A DNA stretch of 64,000 nucleotides from Pseudomonadota bacterium (GCA_018241505.1 JAFEDS010000010.1:310001-374000); one strand, 5' to 3'; counted from the stretch's first letter, positions 1 to 8,701 are shown. The notes: generated from the letters alone by a model not told the origin. Numbers and translations are program-made.

Positions 1-35
1 CGGTTCGGAAAGGCGTCGGTGGTGAAATAGCGCAT
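1..35 (-). CDS. N-terminus of a CDS running off the left edge, possibly an AraC-family regulator
   Basis: On the minus strand an ATG at 35 opens a frame that reads MRYFTTDAFPN and continues past base 1. A GAGAG stretch lies about 8 bases upstream of it. The eleven residues resemble the start of AraC-type regulators with an AraC_binding_2 domain, which often begin with a phrase like YFSTDxFPxRDR. It lies 31 bases beyond the end of the permease gene on the same strand, so it could be the last gene of the dioxygenase operon. Only eleven residues are visible, so the family is a guess. Confidence 0.35.
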   Translation of the reverse strand, partial: MRYFTTDAFPN

Positions 36-65
36 GGCGAGTGCTCTCGAGTTTGAGACGACATC

Positions 66-1463
66 CTACGTATGTGGGGCGCCGTGATGGCTGAGCCAAC
101 GGGCAACAACCGCGACCGCAATCACTGCGATTCCTACGCATGACCACTTCCAGTCAGCGAGGAAGCAGGCAGTGAAGATGGCTACCGCAAGACCCAAGCC
201 AAGGGCCGGTATGGCGAGAGTGCCGGGGGTGCGGTACGGCCGCACCAGTTGCGGCTCGCGTCGCCGCAGGGTCATGTGAGCGACTAGAAAGAACAGATAT
301 GAGAGCGTTGCTCCAAAGACCAGGAGGACTACGAGCGGGTCCGCAAGTTTGGTCACCGCAAGTGCCAGCCCTGCAACCGCCGTAGCGAGTGTCGCAACCG
401 AGGGCGCGCCGCGTGCGTTGACCCGGCTGAAAATAGACGGCAATACTCCTTCGCGCGCCAACGTATAAAGCATGCGCGACCCCGCATACATGGCACCGAA
501 GAAGCTTGCGAGCAGGCCCACTAATGCGGCGATCGAAACGAGCAGCCGAACGGCTGCGGCCGCGGAGCCTGTATGGTGTGCAAGCGCGGCCGCCATCGGG
601 TCAGTCGAATCGACCAGCACGGCTGTGCCGACGCTTCCCGGTCCTGCCAGCAGAACACCACAGGCCAACACCACTCCAATGATCAGCGAAGTGAACATCG
701 CTGTCGGAATTGTGCGCCCCGGCTCGACCGCCTCTTCGGCTGCCAGAGGGACCCCTTCGATACTGATCAGGAAGGTTACCGCAAAAGGCAATGCTGCCCA
801 TACGCCATGCCAACCGAACGGCAACCAGGCACCGTACGGACGCGCGGGAACAACATCAAACAAGTGCTCCGCGTGGAAGCCGGGCGCCAGGGTGAAAATA
901 AATACCAACACTCCCGCTGCCGAGACTGCGGCAAGCAACAATGTGGCAGACAGCGCCTCGCCGACGCCTCTCACGTGCGCAATCACGACCAGAAGATACA
1001 GGACAACGACCGGTGTTGTGCCCTCCAGGCCCGTCAGGGATTGCAGATAACTGCCGGCGAAAAGTGACAGGACGGCGCCGCTGCACACATATTCGAGCGC
1101 TATCGCGATACCCGCCACGAAGCCCAGCCATGGGCCGAAGGCACGGCGCGCGAAGGCATAACCGCCGCCGGCAACCGGCAGAGCCGTTGAGAGCTCCGCG
1201 AGGCACGCGACCAGGCAGGCATAGAACACCGCAACGGCCAGGAATGCGACCAACAGGCCGCCCCAGCCGCCGCGTCCGAGCCCGAAGCCCCAGGCCGCAT
1301 AGTTCCCGGCAACGATGTATGAAAGGCCCAGGCCTGTCAGCAACACCTTACCGAGGACGCCGGCGCGCAGTCCCGACTGCGCGCCAGGCGCCGTTTCGTT
1401 TTCAACCACCCCTCGACTATCAGACCCAGATCTGCAGGACATAGTCAAACGGAGCCTGTCCAT
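66..1463 (-). CDS. APC superfamily amino acid/amine permease
   Basis: The 465-residue protein is almost wholly hydrophobic, with about twelve predicted membrane segments starting near residue 38. The first segment carries the glycine-rich LSYIVAGNYAAWGFGLGRGGW stretch seen in ethanolamine-permease-like members of the APC family, followed by LPVAGGGYAFARRAFGP, a typical APC signature. It should act as a secondary transporter in the inner membrane. The ATG at 1463 has GGAG seven bases upstream and overlaps the oxygenase beta gene by 44 bases. Later starts at 1442 (ATG) and 1409 (GTG) are possible. Its place after the two oxygenase genes suggests that it imports their substrate, perhaps an aromatic amine or amino acid. 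The substrate itself is inferred from context only. Confidence 0.85.
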   Translation of the reverse strand: MDRLRLTMSCRSGSDSRGVVENETAPGAQSGLRAGVLGKVLLTGLGLSYIVAGNYAAWGFGLGRGGWGGLLVAFLAVAVFYACLVACLAELSTALPVAGGGYAFARRAFGPWLGFVAGIAIALEYVCSGAVLSLFAGSYLQSLTGLEGTTPVVVLYLLVVIAHVRGVGEALSATLLLAAVSAAGVLVFIFTLAPGFHAEHLFDVVPARPYGAWLPFGWHGVWAALPFAVTFLISIEGVPLAAEEAVEPGRTIPTAMFTSLIIGVVLACGVLLAGPGSVGTAVLVDSTDPMAAALAHHTGSAAAAVRLLVSIAALVGLLASFFGAMYAGSRMLYTLAREGVLPSIFSRVNARGAPSVATLATAVAGLALAVTKLADPLVVLLVFGATLSYLFFLVAHMTLRRREPQLVRPYRTPGTLAIPALGLGLAVAIFTACFLADWKWSCVGIAVIAVAVVARWLSHHGAPHT

Positions 1464-2064
1464 TCAGCAGCTCCACACGCTGCAGCTTGATTTTGAAATC
1501 GTCACCGTGACGCACGAGCGTGTGCCGATAGGTACCGGCGAACTGGCGCAGCGTATCGCGGCGCAGCTCTGACATGTGAAAGCGCGAACGTACGACGACC
1601 ATATCAGCGTTCACGGATTCGATAACAACATTGCCCACGAGATGGCTCGTGCCCCACTGCGGCGCCTGTGACCACGCATTGGGGTGTGTCACACGGCCCA
1701 TCCGAACTTCCATCAGTCGCCGGTCTTCGGCGAAGATGGACGGCGAGTCCAGCCATTCTGTCTGGTCCGCGCTTACCGGCATCCAATAGACCCCGTCCTG
1801 CGCAAACAGATCGATATACTGACTCCAGCATTTCTGATCGAGCAGCTCGGACTGATGAAACAGGAACTGCTCGACCTGCTGCTGAAGCGAGCCGGCCTGG
1901 GTCACCGTTTCCGGTGCGGCGCGCGCGACGAGGTTACCGCCGCGGGCCGCCTCGCGAGGTGAATGATCCGGTGCCAGCGTCTGGGCGCCGGTCTTCGCCT
2001 GCTCGCGGTTCTCGAAGATGACAACCTCTTCCAACAGGCGGTTCTGCAGCTTCGAGGCGCTCAT
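1420..2064 (-). CDS. Aromatic-ring-hydroxylating dioxygenase, beta (small) subunit
   Basis: The 214-residue protein ends with the NTF2-like fold typical of ring-hydroxylating dioxygenase beta subunits. Visible marks are VEQFLFHQSELLDQKCWSQYIDLFAQDG, the acidic segment WLDSPSIFAEDRRLMEVRMGR, and the closing FKIKLQRVELLN. The first 55 residues are a charged extension. The beta subunit has no cofactor and stabilises the alpha3beta3 hexamer. ATG overlaps the alpha stop codon as ATGA, with GGGAG upstream, so the two are translationally coupled. No ferredoxin or reductase gene lies next to the pair. Assignment to family is firm, substrate unknown. Confidence 0.9.
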   Translation of the reverse strand: MSASKLQNRLLEEVVIFENREQAKTGAQTLAPDHSPREAARGGNLVARAAPETVTQAGSLQQQVEQFLFHQSELLDQKCWSQYIDLFAQDGVYWMPVSADQTEWLDSPSIFAEDRRLMEVRMGRVTHPNAWSQAPQWGTSHLVGNVVIESVNADMVVVRSRFHMSELRRDTLRQFAGTYRHTLVRHGDDFKIKLQRVELLNGQAPFDYVLQIWV

Positions 2065-3359
2065 GGTTGGCTCCCGAGGTATTGGGCCCAGGCCTTGAAC
2101 TGGTTGCGCATGACCACTTCAGAAGTTCCACAGTTGGAGTAGCTCACGCCCTCTTCGATAGTATCGCGACCGAACTGACGGTGAAAGCTCACCCAGTCCC
2201 CGCCATTGGACTCGAGACCCAATTGGCCCTTGGTCCAGTTCTCGAGGTCATCGGCGTTGATCAGGGTTGCCGGAGAGTTGACGAGGTTGTAATACCAGAG
2301 CGCGCGCCGGTAGATCGCCTGCGAGACCCCCTTGAGTCGGAAGTGCCAGATCTCAGACAGCGTCTTGTTGGGCGCGATGGGGCGCAATACCCGCAGTTGT
2401 TGCAGCGGCGATTGTACGGAGAGATAAGGATAGACCAGGACATGGTGGATGCTGCGCCCGAGGAACTCTTCGGCGCGCTTCTCACCGTAAGCCCGGTACA
2501 TCCCGGCGACGTACTCCTGCGTGTCGACATCGTCGGGCCGCAGGCCCATGTAGCCTTTCAGAATTCCGTGACCCCGCGGAAAGTTGACCGTTTGCACAGA
2601 ATCCCACTGGTCGAAGGAGGAAGCGAAGGTTGACAGATAGTGATAGTAGAGCGGCGGGGTTTCCCCTGCCTGCTGAAGCTTGCGCTCGACGCGGCCAGCG
2701 GCAATGCCGGTCGATTGATGGGTGACCGATGGATGCAGAGCGTCCAACTGGTTCTCCATGAAAAACTTCCAGTTCGACTGCTGCACCACCCGGTGACAGA
2801 GCGGCACAATCTCCACTTCACCCTCGGGCGAGCGGTCGCACATGTCATCGAATGCGATTCTGGCATCGCCCAGGAACTCGAGGAGAGTTGGGCCGTCGGC
2901 GCTCAGCGACGCGAAAACGAAGCCCCGATAGCTATCGACTCGCGCCGCCGCCTTCATCGAGCAATCGGGGTTGTCCTGTGTCAGACGCGTGCCGTCATAA
3001 CCGTGCGGCAGCGGAATGCCTTTCACCCGCCCGTCGAGATGGAATGTCCAAGCGTGGTAGGAGCACACGAACGTGGACCCGGTGTTCCCCTGCCGGCTGC
3101 CGCACAGTTGTACGCCTCGATGCGGGCAGCGGTTGTAGAGAACACGGACCCTACCATCGCTGCCGCGGACCATGATCATGGGTTGGCGGCCGATTTGCAC
3201 AGTGTGGAAATCGCCCGTCTTCTTCACCTGCGACTCGTGGCCACAATACACCCAGATCTTCTCCCAGATATCGGTCATTTCCCGGTCGAAGATGGCTGGG
3301 TCAGTATAGACCGATCTGTGCACGCGGTCGGCTTCGACCAGTTGATTCAGCGGCTGCAC
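2061..3359 (-). CDS. Rieske aromatic-ring-hydroxylating dioxygenase, alpha (large) subunit
   Basis: I place the start at a GTG with GGGGGAG six bases upstream, giving about 432 residues; an ATG at 3419 would add 20 unlikely residues. The Rieske [2Fe-2S] ligands are C78-x-H80 and C99-x2-H102. The catalytic domain follows, with the mononuclear iron motif ENQLDALHPSVTH (Asp-x2-His-x4-His) and a late acidic ADDLENW segment that supplies the third ligand. The enzyme should add O2 to an aromatic substrate, taking electrons from a ferredoxin or reductase encoded elsewhere. It leads an operon with the beta subunit and a permease, and is transcribed away from a LysR gene that probably controls it. The substrate cannot be read from the sequence. 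Confidence 0.93.
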   Translation of the reverse strand: MQPLNQLVEADRVHRSVYTDPAIFDREMTDIWEKIWVYCGHESQVKKTGDFHTVQIGRQPMIMVRGSDGRVRVLYNRCPHRGVQLCGSRQGNTGSTFVCSYHAWTFHLDGRVKGIPLPHGYDGTRLTQDNPDCSMKAAARVDSYRGFVFASLSADGPTLLEFLGDARIAFDDMCDRSPEGEVEIVPLCHRVVQQSNWKFFMENQLDALHPSVTHQSTGIAAGRVERKLQQAGETPPLYYHYLSTFASSFDQWDSVQTVNFPRGHGILKGYMGLRPDDVDTQEYVAGMYRAYGEKRAEEFLGRSIHHVLVYPYLSVQSPLQQLRVLRPIAPNKTLSEIWHFRLKGVSQAIYRRALWYYNLVNSPATLINADDLENWTKGQLGLESNGGDWVSFHRQFGRDTIEEGVSYSNCGTSEVVMRNQFKAWAQYLGSQP

Positions 3360-3450
3360 GTTTCTCCCCCCTGCGCACTTTGAAGCGTAAATTGAGGCTG
3401 CAAGGATCGTAGGCGGCATGCAGCGGGCTTCCCATGGGTCCAGCCCACTG

Positions 3451-3458
3451 CTTATATT
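3451..3458 (+). promoter_or_regulatory. Possible -10 element in the LysR/oxygenase divergent region
   Basis: The 131-base gap between the GTG of the oxygenase alpha gene and the LysR gene contains an AT-rich CTTATATT, followed by the 8-bp palindrome CCTGCAGG and TTATGG. In this GC-rich background it is the best candidate for the LysR promoter and operator region. No good -35 box is visible. Confidence 0.3.
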
Positions 3459-3490
3459 CCTGCAGGTTATGGATCCTCTGAGGTGACGCG

Positions 3491-4411
3491 ATGAGTGCCA
3501 GACTCGATGTGGACCGCCTGCACCAACTTGCCACGATCGTGCGCCAGCGCTCTTTTTCCAAGGCGGCAGAGGCCATCGGGATTACCCAGCCGGCCCTGTC
3601 GAAGAACATCCGTGCCCTCGAAAAGACGCTGGGTGTTCAGCTACTGGAGCGCGGCCGATTCGGCGCTTCGCCCACCTCGTTCGGATTGGCGCTGGTTCGT
3701 CACGCCGATGCGATTGATGCCGAACTACGCAGCGCGATGCAGGAAGTCGATGCTCTGCGTGTTGCGCGCGTCGGACACACGTGCGTGGGGTGCGGGCCAT
3801 CGGAGGCAACACGGCTGTTGCCCATCGCGCTGAGTCGCCTGCAGGCGCGAGCTCCGGGTGTCAGTGTTACCGTGCTCTATGGTTTGAATGAAGTGTTGCT
3901 TCCCATGGTGAAGCACGGTGAGGTGGATTTTGCCATTTCCTCCATTCCCGCGCGCTCCAACGATCGCGAGATCCGACACGTGCGACTGCATGAAGATCGG
4001 GCTGCGGTGATTGTACGCAATGGGCATCCCATACTGAACCGAGGTGGGCCCATTACTCCGGCGGACCTGGTCGGCCAACAATGGATCCTGGCGCGGCAGA
4101 ACGAGCTCGAGCGCCGGGCGCTGGATGACCTGTTCCTCGAGGCGGGCCTGGATTGTCCACAGGTCACGCTAGAGACGACTTCTGCGGTGCTGATGAAGGC
4201 TGTTGTGATGCAGAGCGACTCCCTCACATTTCTGCCGCGGGAGCTCATATTTTGGGAGGAGCGCGCCGGTTTGCTGTCTGCTCTGAAGCTCGCGGCTCCT
4301 TCATGGCACCGGATCGTCGGACTGACCCTGCGGGCCCGGGCCGGCATCAGCCCTGCGGGTCGAGCCCTCATAGACGTACTGCGTGACGTGGGTGAGGAAT
4401 TTCGAGTTTAG
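3491..4411 (+). CDS. LysR-type transcriptional regulator
   Basis: The 306-residue protein starts with a LysR winged helix-turn-helix at residues 6-65 (LHQLATIVRQRSFSKAAEAIGITQPALSKNIRALEKTLGVQLLERGR). A type 2 periplasmic-binding-like effector domain follows from about residue 95 to the end. The ATG has GAGGTGA six bases upstream. It is divergent from the Rieske oxygenase operon, the classical arrangement for a LysR activator of a catabolic operon, so that operon is the likely target. Its last four bases overlap the end of the convergent NHL gene. The effector is presumably the substrate or a product of the oxygenase, by inference. Confidence 0.93.
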   Translation: MSARLDVDRLHQLATIVRQRSFSKAAEAIGITQPALSKNIRALEKTLGVQLLERGRFGASPTSFGLALVRHADAIDAELRSAMQEVDALRVARVGHTCVGCGPSEATRLLPIALSRLQARAPGVSVTVLYGLNEVLLPMVKHGEVDFAISSIPARSNDREIRHVRLHEDRAAVIVRNGHPILNRGGPITPADLVGQQWILARQNELERRALDDLFLEAGLDCPQVTLETTSAVLMKAVVMQSDSLTFLPRELIFWEERAGLLSALKLAAPSWHRIVGLTLRARAGISPAGRALIDVLRDVGEEFRV

Positions 4412-5535
4412 TGGGGGTGGAAAACAAAAGGCTGATCCACCAGCCTGGCTTGGTCGGCGCCCGGCCGCGGGACAAATTTCTGCACGCGATTGTTGAACGC
4501 ATCAGCCACGTACAGGATGCCGGTTGGATCGACAGCAAAGTTATGGAAGTTGTAAATCCAACCGGGGAGCTGGCCGTGCGTGCCCCAATAGGTTTGCAAC
4601 ACTCCATTCATGTCGTATTTCGCGATTCGGTCTGCGCCGTTCGAGGCCACCCACAGGGACTTGCTGTCCGCTGAAACCAGCAGAAATGCGGGTTGCGGGA
4701 TATTCGGCCACTGGTCGAGAAACTTGCCCTGGGCATCGAAGATCTGAATGCGGTTGTTGCTGCGATCGGCGACGAAAACCCGCTTCATGCGATCCACGGC
4801 GACGGAGTGCACCAGGTTGAATTGCCCCGGCTCGGTTCCCTTGGCGCCCCACTCCAGTTGGAACTTGCCGCTGGCGTCAAATTTGATGACTCGCGTATTG
4901 CGGTAACCGTCAGCGACGTAGAAGGAGCCGTCGGGGAGAAAAGCAATGCCGGCGGGCAGGTTGAAGTGCTCGTGATCCGCCCCGGCCACGCCTTTCTCGC
5001 CGATTTTCAGGACCAGCTTCTTTCCGTCATTGGTGAATTTGAGGATCTGCTGACCTTCGCGATCGATGATCCAGATGTGCCGCTCTTTGTCGTAGGGATT
5101 GATAACGACACTGTGGGGCAGCGTGATCAGGTCATTCCACTGGCTCCAGTCTTCCATCACTTTGCCGTCGGCGTTCAGCACCAGGATCAGATGCTGGTGC
5201 GTCTTTTCCGACTCGGGCTTCTGCGGCTCCTTGGAATCTGGCCGGAGATTGAGTGGCACGCCCTCGGCATTGAGAATCAGCGACCCGGGGCGGGCCACGT
5301 GCTCATCCCCGCAGGCGACAATGATCCGGTTGGGCGTGTCGACAGCAACGGAAGTGACGGCCTGATTCCAGCGCTCGACCCCCGGTTCGAACCAGTTTTC
5401 GACCACTTGGTACGGGCCGGTTTCGTCCATTCCGCCCCGTTGCGTTGCCTTCTGCGCGAATGCGGGATTGATGGTCACTGCACACGCCGCAATGGCCGCC
5501 CATACAACCAGTTTGACTAGCTCGAGAACCTTCAA
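4408..5535 (-). CDS. Secreted NHL-repeat beta-propeller protein
   Basis: I choose the TTG at 5535, which has GAGGGG six bases upstream, giving 375 residues. An ATG at 5577 would add 14 residues ahead of the signal peptide. The signal peptide KLVVWAAIAACAVTINPAFA is followed by about six NHL blades. These are visible as repeats such as LPAGIAFLPDGSFYVADGYRNTRVIKFDASGKF, LVHSVAVDRMKRVFVADRSNNRIQIFDAQGKF and FHNFAVDPTGILYVADAFNNRVQKF. Such propellers bind ligands or partners in the periplasm or outside the cell, and some have hydrolase or lyase activity. Nothing here shows which. It converges on the LysR gene and stands as a single gene. Confidence 0.85.
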   Translation of the reverse strand: MKVLELVKLVVWAAIAACAVTINPAFAQKATQRGGMDETGPYQVVENWFEPGVERWNQAVTSVAVDTPNRIIVACGDEHVARPGSLILNAEGVPLNLRPDSKEPQKPESEKTHQHLILVLNADGKVMEDWSQWNDLITLPHSVVINPYDKERHIWIIDREGQQILKFTNDGKKLVLKIGEKGVAGADHEHFNLPAGIAFLPDGSFYVADGYRNTRVIKFDASGKFQLEWGAKGTEPGQFNLVHSVAVDRMKRVFVADRSNNRIQIFDAQGKFLDQWPNIPQPAFLLVSADSKSLWVASNGADRIAKYDMNGVLQTYWGTHGQLPGWIYNFHNFAVDPTGILYVADAFNNRVQKFVPRPGADQARLVDQPFVFHPH

Positions 5536-5746
5536 GGTGTACCCCTCGTCGATCGAATCCTCCGAATATTGCGGCATTCATAGCATCGGTTAGAAGACAA
5601 CAATCATGCAAAATAGCCCCATAAACGGGTCGAAGTTGCCTCTGGGAAGGGACGAATCGGGCCCAAAAAACGCCTCCGGCGCCTGAACTTCCGCGCCGCG
5701 AGACCGGTCCCTTGATGCAGCACAGTCCATTCCCGGAGAGACAACG

Positions 5747-6046
5747 ATGCTTGCAAAAAAAAGCACGACACTCGTGACGATACTGTTCGGGTTCGCCGTC
5801 GCCGGCAACGCGCTGGCGGAGGTTCCTGCAGATGGGTCGGAGCCTGCGCCGCAGACTCGTCAGAAAATGGCAGCGCTGCACGAGCAGATGGCTGCCTGTC
5901 TTCGTTCAGACCAGGCGTTTGCAATCTGCCAGGCGCAGATGGTCAAGAGCTGCAAGGAGCAGCTCGGTAGCGAGTGCCGGATGGTTGGCCATGGGGGCGA
6001 TGGGCCTCACCGCATGCGCCCCATGACCCCGCCACCGGATAAGTGA
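5747..6046 (+). CDS. Small exported protein with four cysteines, unknown function
   Basis: The 99-residue protein has GGAGAG six bases before its ATG and a clear signal peptide ending in AGNALA. The mature part is about 75 residues, with a helical stretch holding four cysteines (AACLRSDQAFAICQAQMVKSCKEQLGSEC) and a short Gly/His/Met/Pro-rich tail (GHGGDGPHRMRPMTPPPDK). The spacing suggests two disulfides in a helical hairpin, or metal binding with help from the His/Met tail. I do not recognise a family. It is followed by a hairpin shared with the convergent protease gene. Confidence 0.7.
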   Translation: MLAKKSTTLVTILFGFAVAGNALAEVPADGSEPAPQTRQKMAALHEQMAACLRSDQAFAICQAQMVKSCKEQLGSECRMVGHGGDGPHRMRPMTPPPDK

Positions 6047-6052
6047 GCGGGC

Positions 6053-6081
6053 AGCCGCACGGCCACTCGGGACGTGCGGCT
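6053..6081. terminator. Hairpin between convergent genes, likely bidirectional terminator
   Basis: AGCCGCACG at 6053-6061 pairs perfectly with CGTGCGGCT at 6073-6081 around an 11-base loop. It lies 7 bases after the small exported protein and 12 bases before the end of the convergent protease gene. It lacks a long T run, so termination efficiency is uncertain. Confidence 0.55.
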
Positions 6082-6092
6082 GTCATTCCAAC

Positions 6093-7436
6093 TCAGTGAC
6101 CGTCTTCAGCCAGTGTCGTTCCCAGAACGCCAAAGTTCGGTGTGCCCCAGCCCGTGCTGAGGTCATATCCGCGTTTGGCTGCGTATCCATCGACTCCGCC
6201 GAAGGAGTTATCTCCGGCCGTTACGTCGTGGAAGAGTCCACGCAGTGCGCCCAGGCCACCCAGTAGGTTCAAGCGATCGTTGATGAAGCCCATGGGCCGT
6301 CCGCGGGCCTGGTTCAGGTCGGCGGTGATTCCGGCCCACTGCGGAGCACCGGCACTCGTACCGCCGAAAATGAAGCAGCAACCGCCGCCAGGACTCCAGA
6401 CGACGAGCACTCCACCGACCACGCCTCCGTTATAGGCAACGTCCGGCACCCCACGATGCTTGTGCAGCGTCTTGTTAATCGACGCGCCGACTGCCAGTGT
6501 TTGTGAGAAAGGCTCATCAAACAGACTGCTCATGCCGCCGCCGCCGGCGCCGAATCCATCATTCCAGACCTGCTCACTCTGGTACGTACCATTGGGATCG
6601 GCATTCGTCGCCGAACCGAAGAAGAGATTCGTGCCTCCCACGCTGGTCACCAACGGTGAGCTGGCCGGAAACGACGCGTTCTGCCACGGCAGAACATCGC
6701 CTTCATCATCGAACACGTTGGTCGCTCCCTGATCGCCCGCTGAGGCGAACAGAGTCACGTGCTGTTCCCGTGCGCGCTGGAATGCGGCCTGCCAGCCCGC
6801 GACCACATCCAAGCCGGCCGGGTTGCTGAGCGAATGCTCGCTCTCACCGAAGCTCATTGAAACAACGTCGCCGAGATGATGGTCCAGGGCGTAGTTGAGT
6901 GCAGCGAGCAGGTCTCTATCGTCGTTGCTCTTGGCGCCAATGAGGACGATTTTCGCGCCCGGCGCTACAGCGTGCGCCCACTGGGTATCTAGGGCGATTT
7001 CACCCGTCCAGTTGACGATGTTGGCATCGTTCGGGTCGAAGGGCGGCGTGCCGGGCATCTGGATGGCGGTGAACACCGGGTCCGGATAGCCGAAAATGGC
7101 ATCGAACGCCTGCAAATCCGCTTGCGCGGTGGGGCTGCCATACGCATCAATGATGACAATCGTGCGACCCTTGCCAGTGATCCCTTTGGCAATCAGACCA
7201 TCGATTCCGTAGGCCTTGCGGATCGCATCGGGGCCGTAACAGAACAGTCCGTTGGACAAATCGAACGGCCGCAACTCACAACTGAAATGGGCGGTGGACT
7301 GACTTCCCGCAAGGGGGGTTTCCTTCGAGGCAGCGATGGCGCCGGGGTGCATTGCGCCGGCATGAGCCGCGCTACTTCCGACGACTAGGGCGGCGACAAC
7401 GGCTGCGCACCGCTTGATTGACGGCAATACCTTCAT
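6093..7436 (-). CDS. Secreted sedolisin-type (S53) serine-carboxyl peptidase
   Basis: The 447-residue protein has a signal peptide ending in SSAAHA. The catalytic set of family S53 can be seen: E146 and D150 in GEIALD, the oxyanion Asp D235 in SAGDQGA, and nucleophile S361 in GGTSAGAPQWAG. The end contains a likely calcium-site segment (YDLSTGWGTPN). Sedolisins are secreted endopeptidases, usually acid-active. The usual propeptide of about 200 residues is absent: only about 40 residues separate the signal peptide from the catalytic domain. The protein may therefore be active on export or be folded by another route. It is a single gene convergent with the small exported protein. Confidence 0.88.
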   Translation of the reverse strand: MKVLPSIKRCAAVVAALVVGSSAAHAGAMHPGAIAASKETPLAGSQSTAHFSCELRPFDLSNGLFCYGPDAIRKAYGIDGLIAKGITGKGRTIVIIDAYGSPTAQADLQAFDAIFGYPDPVFTAIQMPGTPPFDPNDANIVNWTGEIALDTQWAHAVAPGAKIVLIGAKSNDDRDLLAALNYALDHHLGDVVSMSFGESEHSLSNPAGLDVVAGWQAAFQRAREQHVTLFASAGDQGATNVFDDEGDVLPWQNASFPASSPLVTSVGGTNLFFGSATNADPNGTYQSEQVWNDGFGAGGGGMSSLFDEPFSQTLAVGASINKTLHKHRGVPDVAYNGGVVGGVLVVWSPGGGCCFIFGGTSAGAPQWAGITADLNQARGRPMGFINDRLNLLGGLGALRGLFHDVTAGDNSFGGVDGYAAKRGYDLSTGWGTPNFGVLGTTLAEDGH

Positions 7437-7599
7437 ACAGCAACTCCCTGAGATGATTGTTTGTATTTGAAACTCGCTGGTCGTTGTTCTTTTTAACGGC
7501 CTGAAGTCCTACTTATACCCGCGCTCCCGGGCAGTGAAAATGAATTTCTGGCTTTGCAACACAAAGCAGGAGCCTGCATTATGTTTAAAACTGGCGCCG

Positions 7600-8122
7600 C
7601 TAACCGGCCCCCTCCAGCTCGTCCATGACTTGGCGGGTAGCCTCGACGGCAATCGAAATCATTTCGTCGACCTCCGATTCCGAAATCGTCACCGGCGGCG
7701 CGAAGCCCAGAATATCTCCGTGGGGCATGGCTCGTGCAATCAGTCCACGATCCCGCGCAGCGTTGGAAACACGTACCCCCACCTTTAACGTGGGCTCAAA
7801 CCGCCGCCTGCGCTCGCGATCCGCGACGAATTCCACCGCGCCAAGGAGTCCCACACCGCGCATTTCGCCGACGATATCCAGTGATGAAAAGGCCTCGCGC
7901 AGGCGCTGTTGGAAATACGCGCCCACTCTTTCCGCGCGCTCGGTTAGCTTTTCTCTCTCGCAAATGTCCAGCACGGCGTTAGCCGCAGCAACCGCGATCG
8001 GATGGCCAGAGTAGGTATAGCCGTGCGAGAAAGCGCCGACGCGGCCGGCGGCCTCTTCCATCACGGAGTAAACTTTTTCGCCGACGACGGCACCTGACAG
8101 CGGCGCGTAGCCTGAAGGGCCC
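7600..8122 (-). pseudogene. C-terminal remnant of a class III aminotransferase
   Basis: The frame ending at 7600 reads the last third of a PLP-dependent class III aminotransferase. It opens with KGPSGYAPLSGAVVGEKVYSVMEEA, which should hold the PLP lysine just before the GY.PL motif. It then gives VGAFSHGYTYSGHPIAVAAANAVL and the C-terminal domain with GVGLLGAVEFV. About 170 residues remain of an expected 440-460. Homology stops near 8122, and the region upstream leads straight into the start of a divergent Lrp gene, so the N-terminal two thirds are deleted. No start codon precedes the remnant; an internal ATG at 8064 lies inside the domain. Together with the broken Lrp gene this is a decaying locus. 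Confidence 0.8.
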
Positions 8123-8226
8123 TTTCTTTGATGGAATCCTGCGCGCCGCTGTCACCAATGGCGAAATTCTGCGTCTAACGACTACACTAACGGTGCGGAA
8201 CGACAACCCTTCGCGAGAGAACTTAG

Positions 8227-8701
8227 ATGGAGCTGGACGCGATCGACATACGCCTTCTCTGCATCGTGCAAAAGAACAACCGCCTGACTTGCGGAGTTGG
8301 CAGGTCTGTCCGCCACCGCATGCCAGCGCCGGCTGAAGCGACTCCGAGCGCAGGGCATCATCGAAGCCGATGTGTCGATCATCTCGCCGAAGGCTGTGGG
8401 CCGCCGAGTCCAGATGCTCGTGCTGGTCAGTCTCGAACGCGAGCGGCGTGACATCATCGACCGGTTCAAGAAAGCAATTCGCACGACTCCCGAGGTCGTG
8501 AACGGCTTCTATGTCACTGGCGAGAGCGATTTTGAGTTGTATATGACAGCGCGGGATATGGAGGAATATGAGGAGTTTACGCGGCGCTTCTTTTACGAAA
8601 ATCCGGATATCAATGGGTTCAAAACGCTGGTGATCATGGATCGTGTGAAGATCGGGTTCGCCCTCCCTTTGGCGGAAAAACACGGACGTGAGTCCTCCTG
8701 A
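8227..8701 (+). pseudogene. Frameshifted Lrp/AsnC-family regulator
   Basis: The ATG at 8227 opens MELDAIDIRLLCIVQKNNRLT, the usual start of an Lrp-type helix-turn-helix. From about 8290 the frame must change to read AELAGLSATACQRRLKRLRAQGIIEADVSIISPKAVG, followed by the whole RAM effector domain to 8701. The uninterrupted homology across the junction, with the bases ACTTGCGGAG at the switch, points to a shift equivalent to one extra or two missing bases. Lrp regulators next to and divergent from amino acid catabolic genes commonly control them, so this was probably the regulator of the truncated aminotransferase. A short in-frame product from the TTG at 8297 would lack the first HTH helix. 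A sequencing error cannot be excluded. Confidence 0.8.

Noticed and set aside
7551-7567. Hairpin GCTTTG-N5-CAAAGC as a terminator for the aminotransferase remnant
   Set aside because: The 6-bp stem is weak and followed by no T run, so I do not list it.
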